This document shows positions 11,813-22,390 of a stretch of DNA of 64,000 nucleotides, in pieces. The DNA comes from Strobilurus pachycystidiatus (taxonomy: Eukaryota; Basidiomycota; Agaricomycetes; Agaricales; Physalacriaceae): contig JAHLMK010000038.1 of NCBI GenBank assembly GCA_019915135.1, positions 1 through 64,000 on the forward strand, read 5' to 3'. The notes below the pieces were generated by a model that made no database searches, was not told where the DNA came from, and saw nothing but the letters and a program-made list of their open reading frames with translations. Positions within the stretch are counted from its first letter, which is position 1. The number at the start of each line of letters is the position of its first letter. A program made the translations under genes and the position numbers.

Positions 11813-14800
11813 TAGACATGATTACGAGTGTCTACTCGGATGTATCCGACATCCGAGCATCGGATATTTACCCCCTCAAGGTCAATATTTATACTCGGAT
11901 GTGTACTCTATATTCTATCCGACATAAATAGCATACAATCGAATGTCAACGGATGTCGAGTGTCCTCATATTCGGATATATTCGAATGTTGGCGAGTGTA
12001 ATCGGATATCATTCACCTATTCAGCTAAAACCACTTAAATCAGTCAGTAGAACCGTATATTGAATGAAGAGTGTAAATAAGTAAGTGTATGCATGCGTGT
12101 AGATATGTAGGATGTCCGAAATGTAGGTATAATATATATATATTATGTGGCATCTAGAATTTACGATTCCTCAGCGTCCGCCTCAACTGTGAGATAGCTT
12201 CATCCTCAGAGGACCCCGACTCAGAGTCAGACTGAGATCCCGCAACTGACCCCTTCAGACCGTCTCCCAAGTCAGCCCCGGACTCGACGTCATTATCAGA
12301 AACCATCACCACATCCTCATCCTCCACATCCTCTTCCTCCGTGACTTGAGCCTCAACCTCTTCATCTGATGAACAACTCCATTCTGACTCTGTGAGCACC
12401 TTCCGAGCTTTGCAAGTATCCAGATAGCGAGATATGGCAAGCTCGGGCAGAAGACCCTCAATGTTGATCCAGTTACCGAGGAGGGTACACTCTCGGATTG
12501 ATTCTGCTGTCAAGTTGTAGCGACGCTTGGCGACAATGATGCCACTGTGGGAGAATAGTTGCTTGACATTTGTACTGGTGGCCGGGGCCCCAAGGAAGTC
12601 AAGGGCCATACGTGCAAGGGCGTTCTGAGGAGTGATGATGGGGGAGTGGGGCGCAGCGAGTCGTTCGGTCCAATACTCAATCGCGTTGTCGTTGGTTTGT
12701 GCTCCCATGATGAATTCGTCAAACGGGTCGATGGTGCTGGTGAATACAGGGCAGTCGAGGTTGTGGAAGGGGTTGGCATTCTTGTCCTTGGCTCCAGTAG
12801 ACTCGGGGGCAGGGAGCTTGACGGTAGTGTTATAATGGTCATTCCAGATGCGGTGTGCTTCGCTGACGGCTGTATCAACCCAAGAATCTTTCCACCCTTT
12901 GGCGACGAAGTATTGACAACAATATTTTGGATGCAACACTAAGAAGGTGTTTAGAACAATGTGGAAAGGAGAAAGAATACAAGACTTACACATAGCAGTC
13001 TTCCACATGACAGATTCATCCGTCTTGGAGTAATATTTATTGAGGACCTTCAGGGCCTTCTGGATGGCGCGGTGAACAATGAGTGGAATGCTCAGGTCGA
13101 GAAGCATCTTCTCAAGCTCTTTGGTGAGAGAATCCATCAACGGGATGACCGCGTGCAAGGTCGGATACTTTGACGTTGACATCCGGACCGTCGCATGATC
13201 AAGGAGCTATAGACAAGTTAGTATAGTGTACGAGATAAAGGATGAAAGACATACATTGAATATAGGTTTGAGATTCTCGAGAATGGTCCACTCTTTTTCG
13301 GTTATGAAGAAGCGTTTGAGACGCTGTGTCGGGCAACGGCTATCGTTCCACTTGGGTGAGACACACAAGGCGTTGAGGCACCTCTTGAGCTTGACAGCGC
13401 GGTTGATGACGCGGTTCATGGTGTTCCAGCGAGTACGAACGCGCTTGACCATCTTGGATGGCTCTAGACGCGGTTTCTTTTGCAGGCGGCAGAGACGCGC
13501 AAGGGCCTTTTGAAGAGGGCCTTTGTGCGCGCAACGATGGCCAATCTTGGTGAGCTAAGTAGATGTTAGTATCACTTCACACGCCAGCAGTCTATTGTGC
13601 ACGTACCTTGTGCATAGCACTGAGTCCGATCTTCAGCTCGTCAACTGTAGGCTCGGGGACTTCGGCGCGTGACGACGCCTGCCACAGTCGCTCAAGGTCG
13701 GGGTCCTTGAACACCCCCTCCAGCTCGCCTCGTTCCTTCTCAATCTTTGCTTCCGCCGCCTGCTCGTAGACGTCATCCTCCTCTTCATCCTCGTCTTCGT
13801 CGGGGTCATCCTCCCACTCGTCACAGTCGTCTCCGTCTGAGGCAAGAGTAGCAGCCTTGGTCTTTTTCTTTTTGAGGGGTTTGAACTGAGAGCATATGGC
13901 CTGTAGAATGTGTTGAGTTGAGAAAGAAGCCTAAGAAAAATGAGACTGATGTGGTAGACAAGGTTGAGGATATGACCAAAGCACCGTATCTGAGTCGTCC
14001 GACCGGCAATGGATTCCTCGATGGTGCAATAGAGCTCGTTGAGGCTATCGAGCATGCTGTCATTGTTGGAAGCGTTGTCTCCTGCATGCCCGAGGGTGCG
14101 GCCAGCGATGCCGAAGTCTTTGAAGAGATCAAAGGCCGCCTTGGCGAGGTTCTTGCCAGTGTGAGCTTTAGTCATCCTACAAAGAAAGATTAGTATCTGA
14201 TTGTCGAGATGGAAAGGAAAGCATACTCTATCATGTCAAGTCCAACAATCATCATGCGCCTCTTGTGAATGAACGAAACGAGAACACCAAGGAATTCGTG
14301 TCTGTTGCCCGCAGTCCAGCAGTCAAAGATGGGGTTGAAGCGCCCCTCGTAGTCCTTGAGCAGTGCTTGGACCTCGATACATGTCATCTTGAACGCTTAG
14401 TGGATATCACGACGGAAAGTATGGCGAGAAGGAAGTTGCGCTTCTGGGTTGAGGTAGACGAAGACGTCGAGGAGATTGGCGTCCTCAATAATAGAGAAGG
14501 GGCGGTGCATGCGGGTGACCCATTTGAGGAGTTTGAGGCGGAATTTCCCCTTTTGGAACTTGCGGGGGATTTTATTGGTGATTTTTGGTTGAATGGGCGC
14601 CTTGTCACCATTCCGCTTGATGTGGGCCTTGTCGCACTTGGCCGCGTGAGAGGATTGGTTTGAAGATGAAGTACTCAGCGCCGTTCAGACCAGCAGCCTC
14701 GTTACAACACCAACAATCTTTTATATCATGCACAGCTCTATCTCAATCACGTCATTGGCCGTCACATTGAGAGCGTTAACTGCCTTATCTTTGTCCTTGT

Positions 14801-15117
14801 ATGCCTGGCGTGAGTTCTATATTTACCTGCAACTCATTCAGAGACCCACTTACCGCTGCATTAGGATGATCGGTCACCAGCGCCATCCGGTGAAGGAATC
14901 GTGGTGCACCGCCAAACTTTACATGCTTGCACCAAACAGCGACGACCCAGCGCAGAAGCCTCGCCTTTTCTGCATCGTGCATTATGACTCTTCTGGAGGC
15001 TGTCACAAGTTTTTCCATCATCACCAAGTCAAACTAATTTGGACGAGCAGAAAACAGCCCGCAAGGCCCAAAAACTAACTAGTTACATGTGTGGTGCCAT
15101 AAAGGCACCACAAATTC
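11813..15117 (-). mobile_element. hAT element, copy 1 (right end lost)
   Basis: The left terminus TAGACATGATTACGAGTG starts at 11813 and abuts the interrupted gag frame. The first ~210 bases are dense in CGGATGT/ACATCCG words, the subterminal repeats typical of hAT transposase binding. The transposase gene runs leftwards. Close similarity to the second copy ends near 14685, and no right terminus or matching copy of the left-flank octamer GTCCGCAA is found, so the right end is deleted or replaced. The 1.18-kb repeat starts at 15118. Confidence 0.8.
12154..15030 (-). pseudogene. hAT transposase, copy 1, multi-exon and degraded
   Basis: Segments in coding order: a possible CxxH-type zinc-finger exon at 14785-15027 (CKHVKFGG...FLHRMALVTDH); the N-terminal core at 14190-14660 (FNPIFDCWTAGNRHEFLGVLVSFIHKRR); the catalytic region at 13960-14175 (LGHAGDNASNNDSMLDSL, then RCFGHILNLVYH); an acidic insert (~13650-13900); RVRTRWNTMNRVINRA near 13400-13450; and a long C-terminal exon, 12154-13182. 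That last exon carries the hAT dimerisation block (LARMALDFLGAPATSTNVKQ, LFSHSGIIVAKRRYNL) and an acidic tail. Several pieces lie in different frames; short introns explain some and indels others. The dimerisation region is intact, so it decayed little, but the N-terminal part differs from copy 2 and probably belongs to rearranged sequence. Confidence 0.85.
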
Positions 15118-16288
15118 AAGTAAAAGCGGATTCCAAGGGTAGGGAGCGTTTTCAGAGGCCTCTGCACCTCTCTCACACTCTCTCATACTGTCTGAGCTCA
15201 CTCAGTACAGTCTGATACTGAGCAGCAGTGTTCTCATTGTGGTATCTCAACTTTCTCCAAATAAGCTCAAAATCATTTGACAGTAAATCGCAAATCACAA
15301 GACATCGGTCATAGTTACCATGTTGCTGATTGCATTCTCATGTCTCTCATGATGTCCCGGACCCATCCTATGAGTTTGGACATGTCACACCATCATGCCC
15401 ATGTGTGGTATCAAATTTTCTCCAAATGAGCTCAAATGCATTTGCGAGTAATTTCCATTTTTGGAGATGTAGCCTCATGCTACTGACTTCCTTTCTTAAC
15501 CTACTAGCCTCAAGGCTATCTCCCCTACTTAGGGATGCTATCTCCGATCACAGGAGCTGTCAATCATGACAGCATCTGTCAATCATTTCCAGGAGATCAC
15601 TTCTGATACCATGTGTTAAGTTACCCATATCTCAGCTATGTGACATGGAATAACTTTGCACTTTCCCAGGATCAATCTGTCATCATCTGGCCTAGGCCCA
15701 GTGCTGTCTGTCAGCTGATGCTGGGTCTAGGGCGCCCCAGAGTTGCGAGTTTGATCCCCACTGTATTTCAGCTTGCTTCCTGCCTTCATTTTCGCATTTT
15801 GGCTCTGCAAGGTTTGCACACAGTGTCCCTCCAGTTCTGCTCACAGGAACTGATGCTCCTTTCACCAGTGTACGCTTTGGACAGTCTTTAGCCCTCCCTG
15901 CTGTTTGCTACAGCTAGATATAACTCAATCTTTCACTGCTGTCCATTGTCACTGGTATGCTTATCCAACTTGATTTCGAGTTGATGCCTTATCTTGTGCA
16001 CAGTGTCCAATCCCTGCCTGCTCCCACGCTTCCTGATAGCGTCGCACTTGGGATTCTGTGCACAGGTGTGTCCCCAGTCCACTCTTCATAGGCTACAAGC
16101 TCAATTTTGCTTCTGTGCTCAGTTTAGCTTGCTCTGCCTTTGTTTCTGCTTCCCCACCCTTCATTCTCTGTAATTGTATCTAGTATGTACTTGTATTAGT
16201 TCCACATAGCCAGTCACAATCCGCGTAATTTATAGGCCCTTGGGCCCGTTTTAGCCTAACTTCATCGGTGTGAACCTTTAAGCATTGG
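15118..16288 (+). repeat. 1.18-kb repeat family, copy 1
   Basis: Full-length member starting AAGTAAAAGCGGATTCC and ending CTTTAAGCATTGG. Features shared by all copies are a 12-bp perfect palindrome CAGAGGCCTCTG near the start, an internal direct duplication (CTCCAAATGAGCTCAAA twice, ~180 bases apart), a tRNA-like pair of words around the middle (TGGCCTAGGCCCAG and GCGAGTTTGATCCCC), and the 3' stretch GTAATTTATAGGCCCTTGGG. No long ORF. Flanks (CAAATTC left, CTGCACA right) show no target-site duplication. It separates the hAT copy 1 region from the older hAT remnant. Confidence 0.9.
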
Positions 16289-16595
16289 CTGCACAATAAC
16301 TACTTCCTCCTCCTCACTGTCAGCTACATCATCATCTGAGGCATTGGCATTATTGTTGTCGTCAAAGGTAAGGCGCTTTGGCCAATAGCTCTCCATCTAG
16401 CGACACATCAGGAGAGTGATGCAGAAATTATGGATAACGCACCGTCTCCTCAATAATCTTGTCTGCTTCGTCATGCCAGTTCTTGGCCTTTTTATTACCA
16501 GCAGCAATTTCTGCCGCTTGTTCCACAGCACCACCCCAATGAAGACAAATCCACTCCAGCTTGTAGTATGGGTGGATGACCGAACTTGCAAATTC
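16289..16595 (-). pseudogene. Older hAT transposase, C-terminal part (split gene, piece 2)
   Basis: On the minus strand the frames read SVIHPYYKLEWI, then WGGAVEQAAEIAAGNKKAKN, then WPKRLTFDD and an acidic end (DDDVADSEEEEVVIV). This is the typical distal part of agaricomycete hAT transposases (HPYYKL..WI, followed by an EEEE tail). It continues the gene at 25327-28266: the two pieces are separated by the 8.73-kb hAT element, and the junction carries the duplicated octamer. Frame changes show decay. The gene ends against the 3' end of the 1.18-kb repeat. Confidence 0.75.
16588..16595. repeat. Target-site duplication, left (GCAAATTC)
   Basis: The octamer GCAAATTC precedes the hAT terminus at 16596. 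ACAAATTC follows the other terminus at 25327-25334, a 7/8 match and the right length for hAT. The one difference is a G/A transition. Confidence 0.85.
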
Positions 16596-16910
16596 TAGAC
16601 ATGATCACGAGTGTGCATTCGGATGTATCCGATATCCGAGCGTTGAATGTTCACCCTCTCAAGGTCAATATTCATACTCGGATGTCTATTCTATATTCTA
16701 TCCGACGCAATTTACATACAGTCAAATGCCGTCAGATGTCGGGTGTGCTAGTATTCGGATATACTTGGATAGTTGCGAGTATAGTCGGATACAGCTCACC
16801 TTTTTACCCTAAGTTGCTTATATCAGACAAGAAAACAATACATTATGTAGATACTTTAATGCTAGTCAGTAAGATGTGAATATTATGTCCATCACTATAT
16901 ATATGCATAT

Positions 16911-19900
16911 CAAGAAGAGTCCACGTCGATAGCATCATCATCGTCAGAGGCGTCCAACCCAGCCTCAGAGGCGGATCCCACCTGAATAACAGAACCCTCT
17001 GGAGAACCCACCAAATTAGAGTCCGAGTCCACATCGGACCCTATCTCCTCCTCCTTCTCCCCCACCTCATCCACCTCGTCTGCTGCATCTTCATCAGAGC
17101 AAGACCATTCTGATTCAGTGTGGACTTTCCGAGCCTTCCGGGTGTCCAAATAACGAGCAAGTTCAACTTCGGGCACAAGTCCTTCAATTGCAAGCCAGTT
17201 ACTAAGAAGTGTGGACTCCCTGATAGAGTCGGCAGACAGATTGTAACGACGCTTAGCCACTATGATGCCGCTGTGAGAAAAGAACCGCTCAACATCGGTA
17301 CTGGTGGCCGGGGCACCGAGGAAGTCAAGCGCCATGCGGGCAAGGGCGTTCTGAGGAGTGATAACGGGGGAGTGGGGCACTGCAAGGTGTTTGGTCCAGT
17401 AATCAACCACATTGTCGTCGTTTTGTGTGCCCATGATGAATTCATCGAATCAGTCAATGGTAGTGCTGAGGACGGGAGCGTCAAGAGCCGCGAAAGGATT
17501 TTCGTTACCGACGATAACACTGGAGGAGGCAGGAGCAGATAATTTGACGGTGGTTTGTAGTGGTCGTTCCAGAGTCGACGTGCCTCACTGACGGCAGTGT
17601 CGACCCACGAGTCCTTCCAACCCTGGGCAACAAAGTATTGGCGACGGTATTTGTGATGTAAGACTTGGGAATAATGAGTGAGATGAAAAGAAAACCAGTG
17701 GCAGGACTTACGCATAGCAGTCTTCCACATAACAGACTCGTCCGTTTTCGAATAGTATTTGTCAAGAACTTTGAGGGCTTTTTGAATGGCGACACGAACG
17801 ACGAGGGGAATGGAGAGGTTGAGCAACTTCTTCTTCAAGTTTTTAGTGAGAGTATCCATGAGTGGGATAACAGCATGCAGTGTTGGGTACTTTGACGTCG
17901 ACATCTGTGTAGTAGCGAGGTCAAGGAGCTGATGACAAGTTAGCGATGATATCAGATACGATGGGAAACACGTACATTAAATATTGGCTTAAGGTTCTCG
18001 AGGATAGTCCACTCCTTCTCCGTTATGAAGAACCGTTTGAGGCGCTGTGTCGGGCGACGGCCGGCGTTCCAGTCGGTGTTATGGATAGTACTACTCGCTG
18101 GGACTTTACTGGCTTATTGTCTGCATAGACCTACCATTTCTTTTTCTTTTGTCTTATCTTCTATCTATTGTGACTTCATAATTACGCTCTGCACAGCCTT
18201 AGCTTGGCCTATTGTCTTGCACAGCTTTTGACTCATATTGACTCATGTTTCTGATTTAGAATAACTCACTATGACTCTAGATTACTCATTGTGAGTCATT
18301 CGATATTCTTACATTAGTATAAGTAGATCGCAACATTGACCGTTGAATAACAATCTATCTTTACCTCATGCCCACAACCTACACAACACAACTATTCAAG
18401 CTTAAGACATTATCTTACGCTTGATACCACAACCGTCAAGGACTCCCGTGAAGTCCTTAATCGAACCTAAGTCTCTCGTGAAGCCTTACGTTCTCTGCCT
18501 CTCTATTCGAGCCTAAGACACTACTCTAAGTCTTACGCCCAATACCATAATCATCTCGGACTCCCGTGAAGTCCCTACTTGAACCTAAGTCTCCCTTGAA
18601 GCCTTACGTTCCCCATTCCTATTTGTACTAAGACACACCATAAGTCTTACGTTCGATACCGCGCATCTAACTCAAGTACGCTATACGGTGATCAAACCCT
18701 TTGCTTCGGAAATGACCGCGCTTTGCCTCTTAACGCGCCTCGCAGTCTTCATTTATCCAACATTCTTAACAGTCGGGTGATACGCACAAGGCGTTGAGAC
18801 ATCTCTTGAGGCGGACGGCACGGTTGATGACTCCGTTCATAGTGTTCCAACGAGTGCGAACTCGTTTGACCATCTTGATAGCCAAAAGTGGCGGGTTTTT
18901 CTGAAGGCGGCAGAGTCGGGCCAGTGCCTTCTGCAGCGTACCTTTGTGGGCACAACGATGACCGATTTTTGTAAGCTGAAAGACGGTTGGTGTAAGACAA
19001 TGAACGGTTGACTGTCAACCGATAGACACGTACCTTCTGCATGGCGCTCAGCCCGTCCTTAACCTCCTCGACCGTGGGCTCGGGAACCTTAGCGCGCGGA
19101 GATGCTTGCCAGAGACGCTCAAGGTCTGGGTCACTGAAGACTTCCTCCAATTCTCCACGTTCCTTCTCAATCTTTTCCTCCGCCGCCTGCTCATACAGTT
19201 CGTCGTCTTCATCATCCTCCGGGTCATCCTCCCACTCATCACAATCATCACCCTCGGAGGCGAGAGTAGCAGCTCTAGTCTTCTTCTTCTTCAATGGTTC
19301 GAACTGTGAGCAGATCGCCTGTAGAGGTGGGTCAGTCAAGCATAAGTAAGCTAAGGGTTGAAATCTTACGTGGTAAACAAGGTTCAGGATATGGCCAAAG
19401 CACCGAATCTGTGTGGTGCGGCCGGAAATAGACTCCTCGATAGTGCGGTAGAGTTCATCAAGACTGTCGAGCATGCTATCATTGTTGGATGCATTGTCGC
19501 CTGCGTGACCGAGGGTGCGCCCAGCAATGCCAAAGTCCTTGAAGAGATCGAAGGCTGCCTTGGCGAGATTTTCACCGGTGTGAGACTTCAGTAACCTGCA
19601 TAGAAGTATGAGTGTGAGACAAAGGATTGTGAAAAATATACATACTCGATCAGATCGAGCGCAATAACTATCGTGCGTCCTTTGTGTATGAACGAGACCA
19701 GGACACCGAGGAATTCGTGTCCGTTTGCTGCCGTCCAGCAATCAAATATGGGGTTGAAACGACCCTCGTACTCGTCGAGGAGCGCCTGCACCTCGACACG
19801 AGTCATCTTGTAAGCGGCGTGAATGTCGCGTCGGAGGGTATGTCGAGACGGAGGTTGGGCTTCAGGATTGAGATAGGTGAAGACATCCAGGACGGCGTCC

Positions 19901-20761
19901 TCGATGATGGAGAAGGGCCGATGCATGCGGGTCACCCATTTAAGGAGCTTGAGGCGGAATCTCCCCTTTCGGAACTTGCGCGGGATCTTGTCGGTGAGCT
20001 TCGTCTGCTTCGGAGTTTTGTCGCCGTTCTTCTTCGCGTGGGCCTCATCGCACTTGATGGCGTGAGATGATTGATTGGACGATGAAGTGCTCATCGCTGG
20101 GCGGGACGAGCGAGTGCCGCGACTAATAGATAGTCAGTAAACCGTGATCGAAAGTAAGTAAACCTGGGAATGATACACACCGTTTACAAATAAAGCGATA
20201 AAACCATTCATTCTTGACGGAGTCAAACTCAAGGAGGCAATCAGAGAAGTGGTCAAAGTAACCGGCGCGGGTGCCCTGCTCGCCTGGACCAAGCTTCTTG
20301 AACCAAATCTTTTTCTTCTCGCCTGCGATAAGGGTGAGTGAAGAGAAGAGTGAATAGTGGATTGACGACGTACTGAGACGTTTCTCATGCCACTCCTTGC
20401 TTCCGACTGAGAAGCCCGACTCAGCCTCCGCCTCATCCATCCATTTATCCTCACCCGCACCTTCCATCTCCAGCTCCCGCTTGCGATTGCCTACTGATTT
20501 GGCTGCCGCCTTGGCCGTCTTCTCTGCCGCCGTCGGTTTCGACTTGGTCTTGGCCTTGGCTTTCTTTGACCCCGTTGTGGTCTTGCGTTTGGCCTTGGCG
20601 GGTTGCTCGTTGGCGCTGGATTTGTCCGCTACGGGAGGTTTCCGCTTAGAGGCACGTTTGGGGACAGAAGTTGGATTGGCGGCCTTGGCAGGCGCTTTCT
20701 TGTTGACGCGCTTCGACTTTGAGGCGGCGGCGGCGGGTTTGGTGGTGGCTGATTTTGGCAT
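16911..20761 (-). pseudogene. hAT transposase, copy 2, interrupted by a solo LTR
   Basis: Transcribed leftwards from an ATG at 20759-20761. Order: a Lys/Ala-rich basic N-terminus (~110 aa), a short intron, a possible zinc-binding block (WFKKLGPGE..., DCLLEFDSVKNEWFYRFICKRC), then the exon at 19640-20094 (FNPIFDCWTAANGHEFLGVL). Next come GHAGDNASNNDSMLDSLDEL and IRCFGHILNLVYH (~19380-19560), an acidic stretch, RVRTRWNTMNGVINRAVRL (~18800-18870), and after the LTR the middle and C-terminal exons. The C-terminal exon has the dimerisation block (LARMALDFLGAPATSTDVER, FFSHSGIIVAKRRYNL) and an Asp/Ser-rich tail ending at 16911. A frameshift near 17500-17530 and the LTR at 18077 disable it. Exons are separated by ~50-base introns. 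It acts on the TAGACATG ends and could once have mobilised the MITE at 1230. Confidence 0.88.
18077..18771. repeat. Solo LTR, 695 bp, with 5-bp duplication GTCGG
   Basis: Starts TGTTATGGATAG and ends CATTCTTAACA. GTCGG flanks both sides (18072-18076 and 18772-18776). Removing it joins the hAT coding sequence as in copy 1. Internally it has diverged tandem repeats of ~125 bases around 18400-18660 (GGACTCCCGTGAAGTCC, ACCTAAGTCTC, GAAGCCTTACGTTC). TG...CA ends plus a 5-base duplication make a retrotransposon solo LTR near certain. The superfamily cannot be told from the LTR alone. Confidence 0.93.
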
Positions 20762-22390
20762 TTAGGCTGGGATTTGTTTCAGCAGAGAGCGGATGACGAT
20801 GGTAAGTGAACTAACGAGACAAGGATGAAGGAACTGAAAAGGAATTGTGGGACTGCTGCAAAGGACTGATTATGACTGGCAGGTAATAAATGTTAGAAGA
20901 TAAGGACATCTGATCGTTGTGAAGACTCACCACGTAAGGACCATTAAAGAATATGAGGCCGGTGTAAGATGGAATGGACGCCTAGTCGTTCCGCACCTGC
21001 GAGTGCTCGCGGTTGGCTTGCTGTAAAGGCTGTTGTTAAGGAAATGTTGTTGGCAGAGCTGGGCGGTGGAATGATAGGGTACACATACCACAAGGAAAGG
21101 ACAGTCACTCAAGCAAACAAGAGACTCGCGGCAAAATCCCGCCTACAAGTTCACGCTAATGATGAGACGGCATGCAATGACGGGAAAAAAGAGCAGCACA
21201 TACTGAAAACCTGACGCCCAGTCACTGCCGGCTGTCCTCCCAGAAAACTACCCACTCACTGCCCACTGTCTTCCCAAAATTCTCCCGCCCTAATTCTCCC
21301 GCCCTCGCAAACAGAACCCGCCAACTACAGACGATAGGTCTGCACTGGAATGGACAGAACTCGGCAATCAGTCGAGTTCTGAAGCTGCAGCGAAGATAAT
21401 TCGCGCAGCAGGAGGATACACACTACAGGCAATAAGTCTGTGGCGGGGCAAGGGGCTGAGAGTAAGAGGCTAAGAGGCAAGTCGGAACTTCACGATTTCC
21501 AAGTCAGCCTGCCGAAATGCCGGGATAAATGGCATGTGGCTAGTGGTGTGGGACCTCGGCAAGGGCTGGACTTGCACCCGTCTCTTGTCTCTTTACGCCA
21601 CCGCCGCCCGCCGCCTATTCCCCAGCTGCCGCCGACGAATCGTCACAGACTTATTGTCTGTGGTGTGTATCCTCCTGCTGCGCAAATTATCTTCGCTGCA
21701 GCTCCAGAACTCGACTGATTGCCGAGTTCTGCCCATTCCAGTGCAGACCAGGTGCAGACTTATTGTCTGTCACTACGCCGCCACGGACGCTCATTCTCTG
21801 GACGATCGGAATCGGACTGCCATCGGTGACGCATAGTGCGGCCCTTTATTCGATCAAGGTGCGCCCCTTTTTCTATTTGTCCTGTATTGGCGCGTAGGCG
21901 CGTACTGAACTATCCGCTTCTATTTGCAGCTACCAGCCACAGAGCACCAGCGTTCATCTCTGGATCTGGTATGTACGTCTGTCCGCTGTTGCACAATGAC
22001 GGACTGACCATTATTTTCCATCACACCAGATCTTTGCCCTCGTTCGCACAGCTCCCATCTCTCCGGTATGTGACTGTGCCCCATTGTTGCACAACGACTT
22101 ACGCCCATTTCTCGTCTTGCCCAGAATCCCGCCGCCCCCACCTCCCCTCCGGGTAGATCACGGCAAGTACATCAAATAACGGTCACTTCAATCCGGTATG
22201 CAATAAGACGACATCTACAAGACTAAACTAATTAGCTGCCAGATACATTTCCTCAGCCCTCAAGCACACATTGTGATAAGTCGGGCACCAACACACCAAT
22301 CACTCTTCCGCTCGGTGTGTCTTGCCCTCTGACACAGACCTTGAACCGTAAACTAATGTTCATCCTAGCAGACTATCGACTCGTTGCATC
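20762..22390. other. Divergent intergenic region of the two-gene hAT
   Basis: Lies between the two divergent start codons and so must hold both promoters. No gene is recognised. It holds the foldback repeat at 21329-21775 and, around 21840-22150, Ser/Pro-rich frames separated by GT...AG-like stretches that could be untranslated leader or decayed exons of the rightward gene. Confidence 0.5.
21329..21775. repeat. Foldback repeat with ~110-base arms
   Basis: The left arm (~21338-21445) and right arm (~21640-21755) are reverse complements at over 90% identity across words such as GTCTGCACTGGAATG, CTCGGCAATCAGTCGAG and GCAGCAGGAGGATACACA. Both arms also contain the small palindrome ACAGACAATAAGTCTGT or a variant, which recurs at the outer edges. 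It may be a MITE inserted in the hAT or a regulatory palindrome of the hAT itself. No clear target duplication was found. Confidence 0.75.

Noticed and set aside
20397..20765. Plus-strand ORF, 122 codons, opposite the hAT N-terminus
   Set aside because: It is the antisense shadow of the Lys/Ala-rich start of the transposase.
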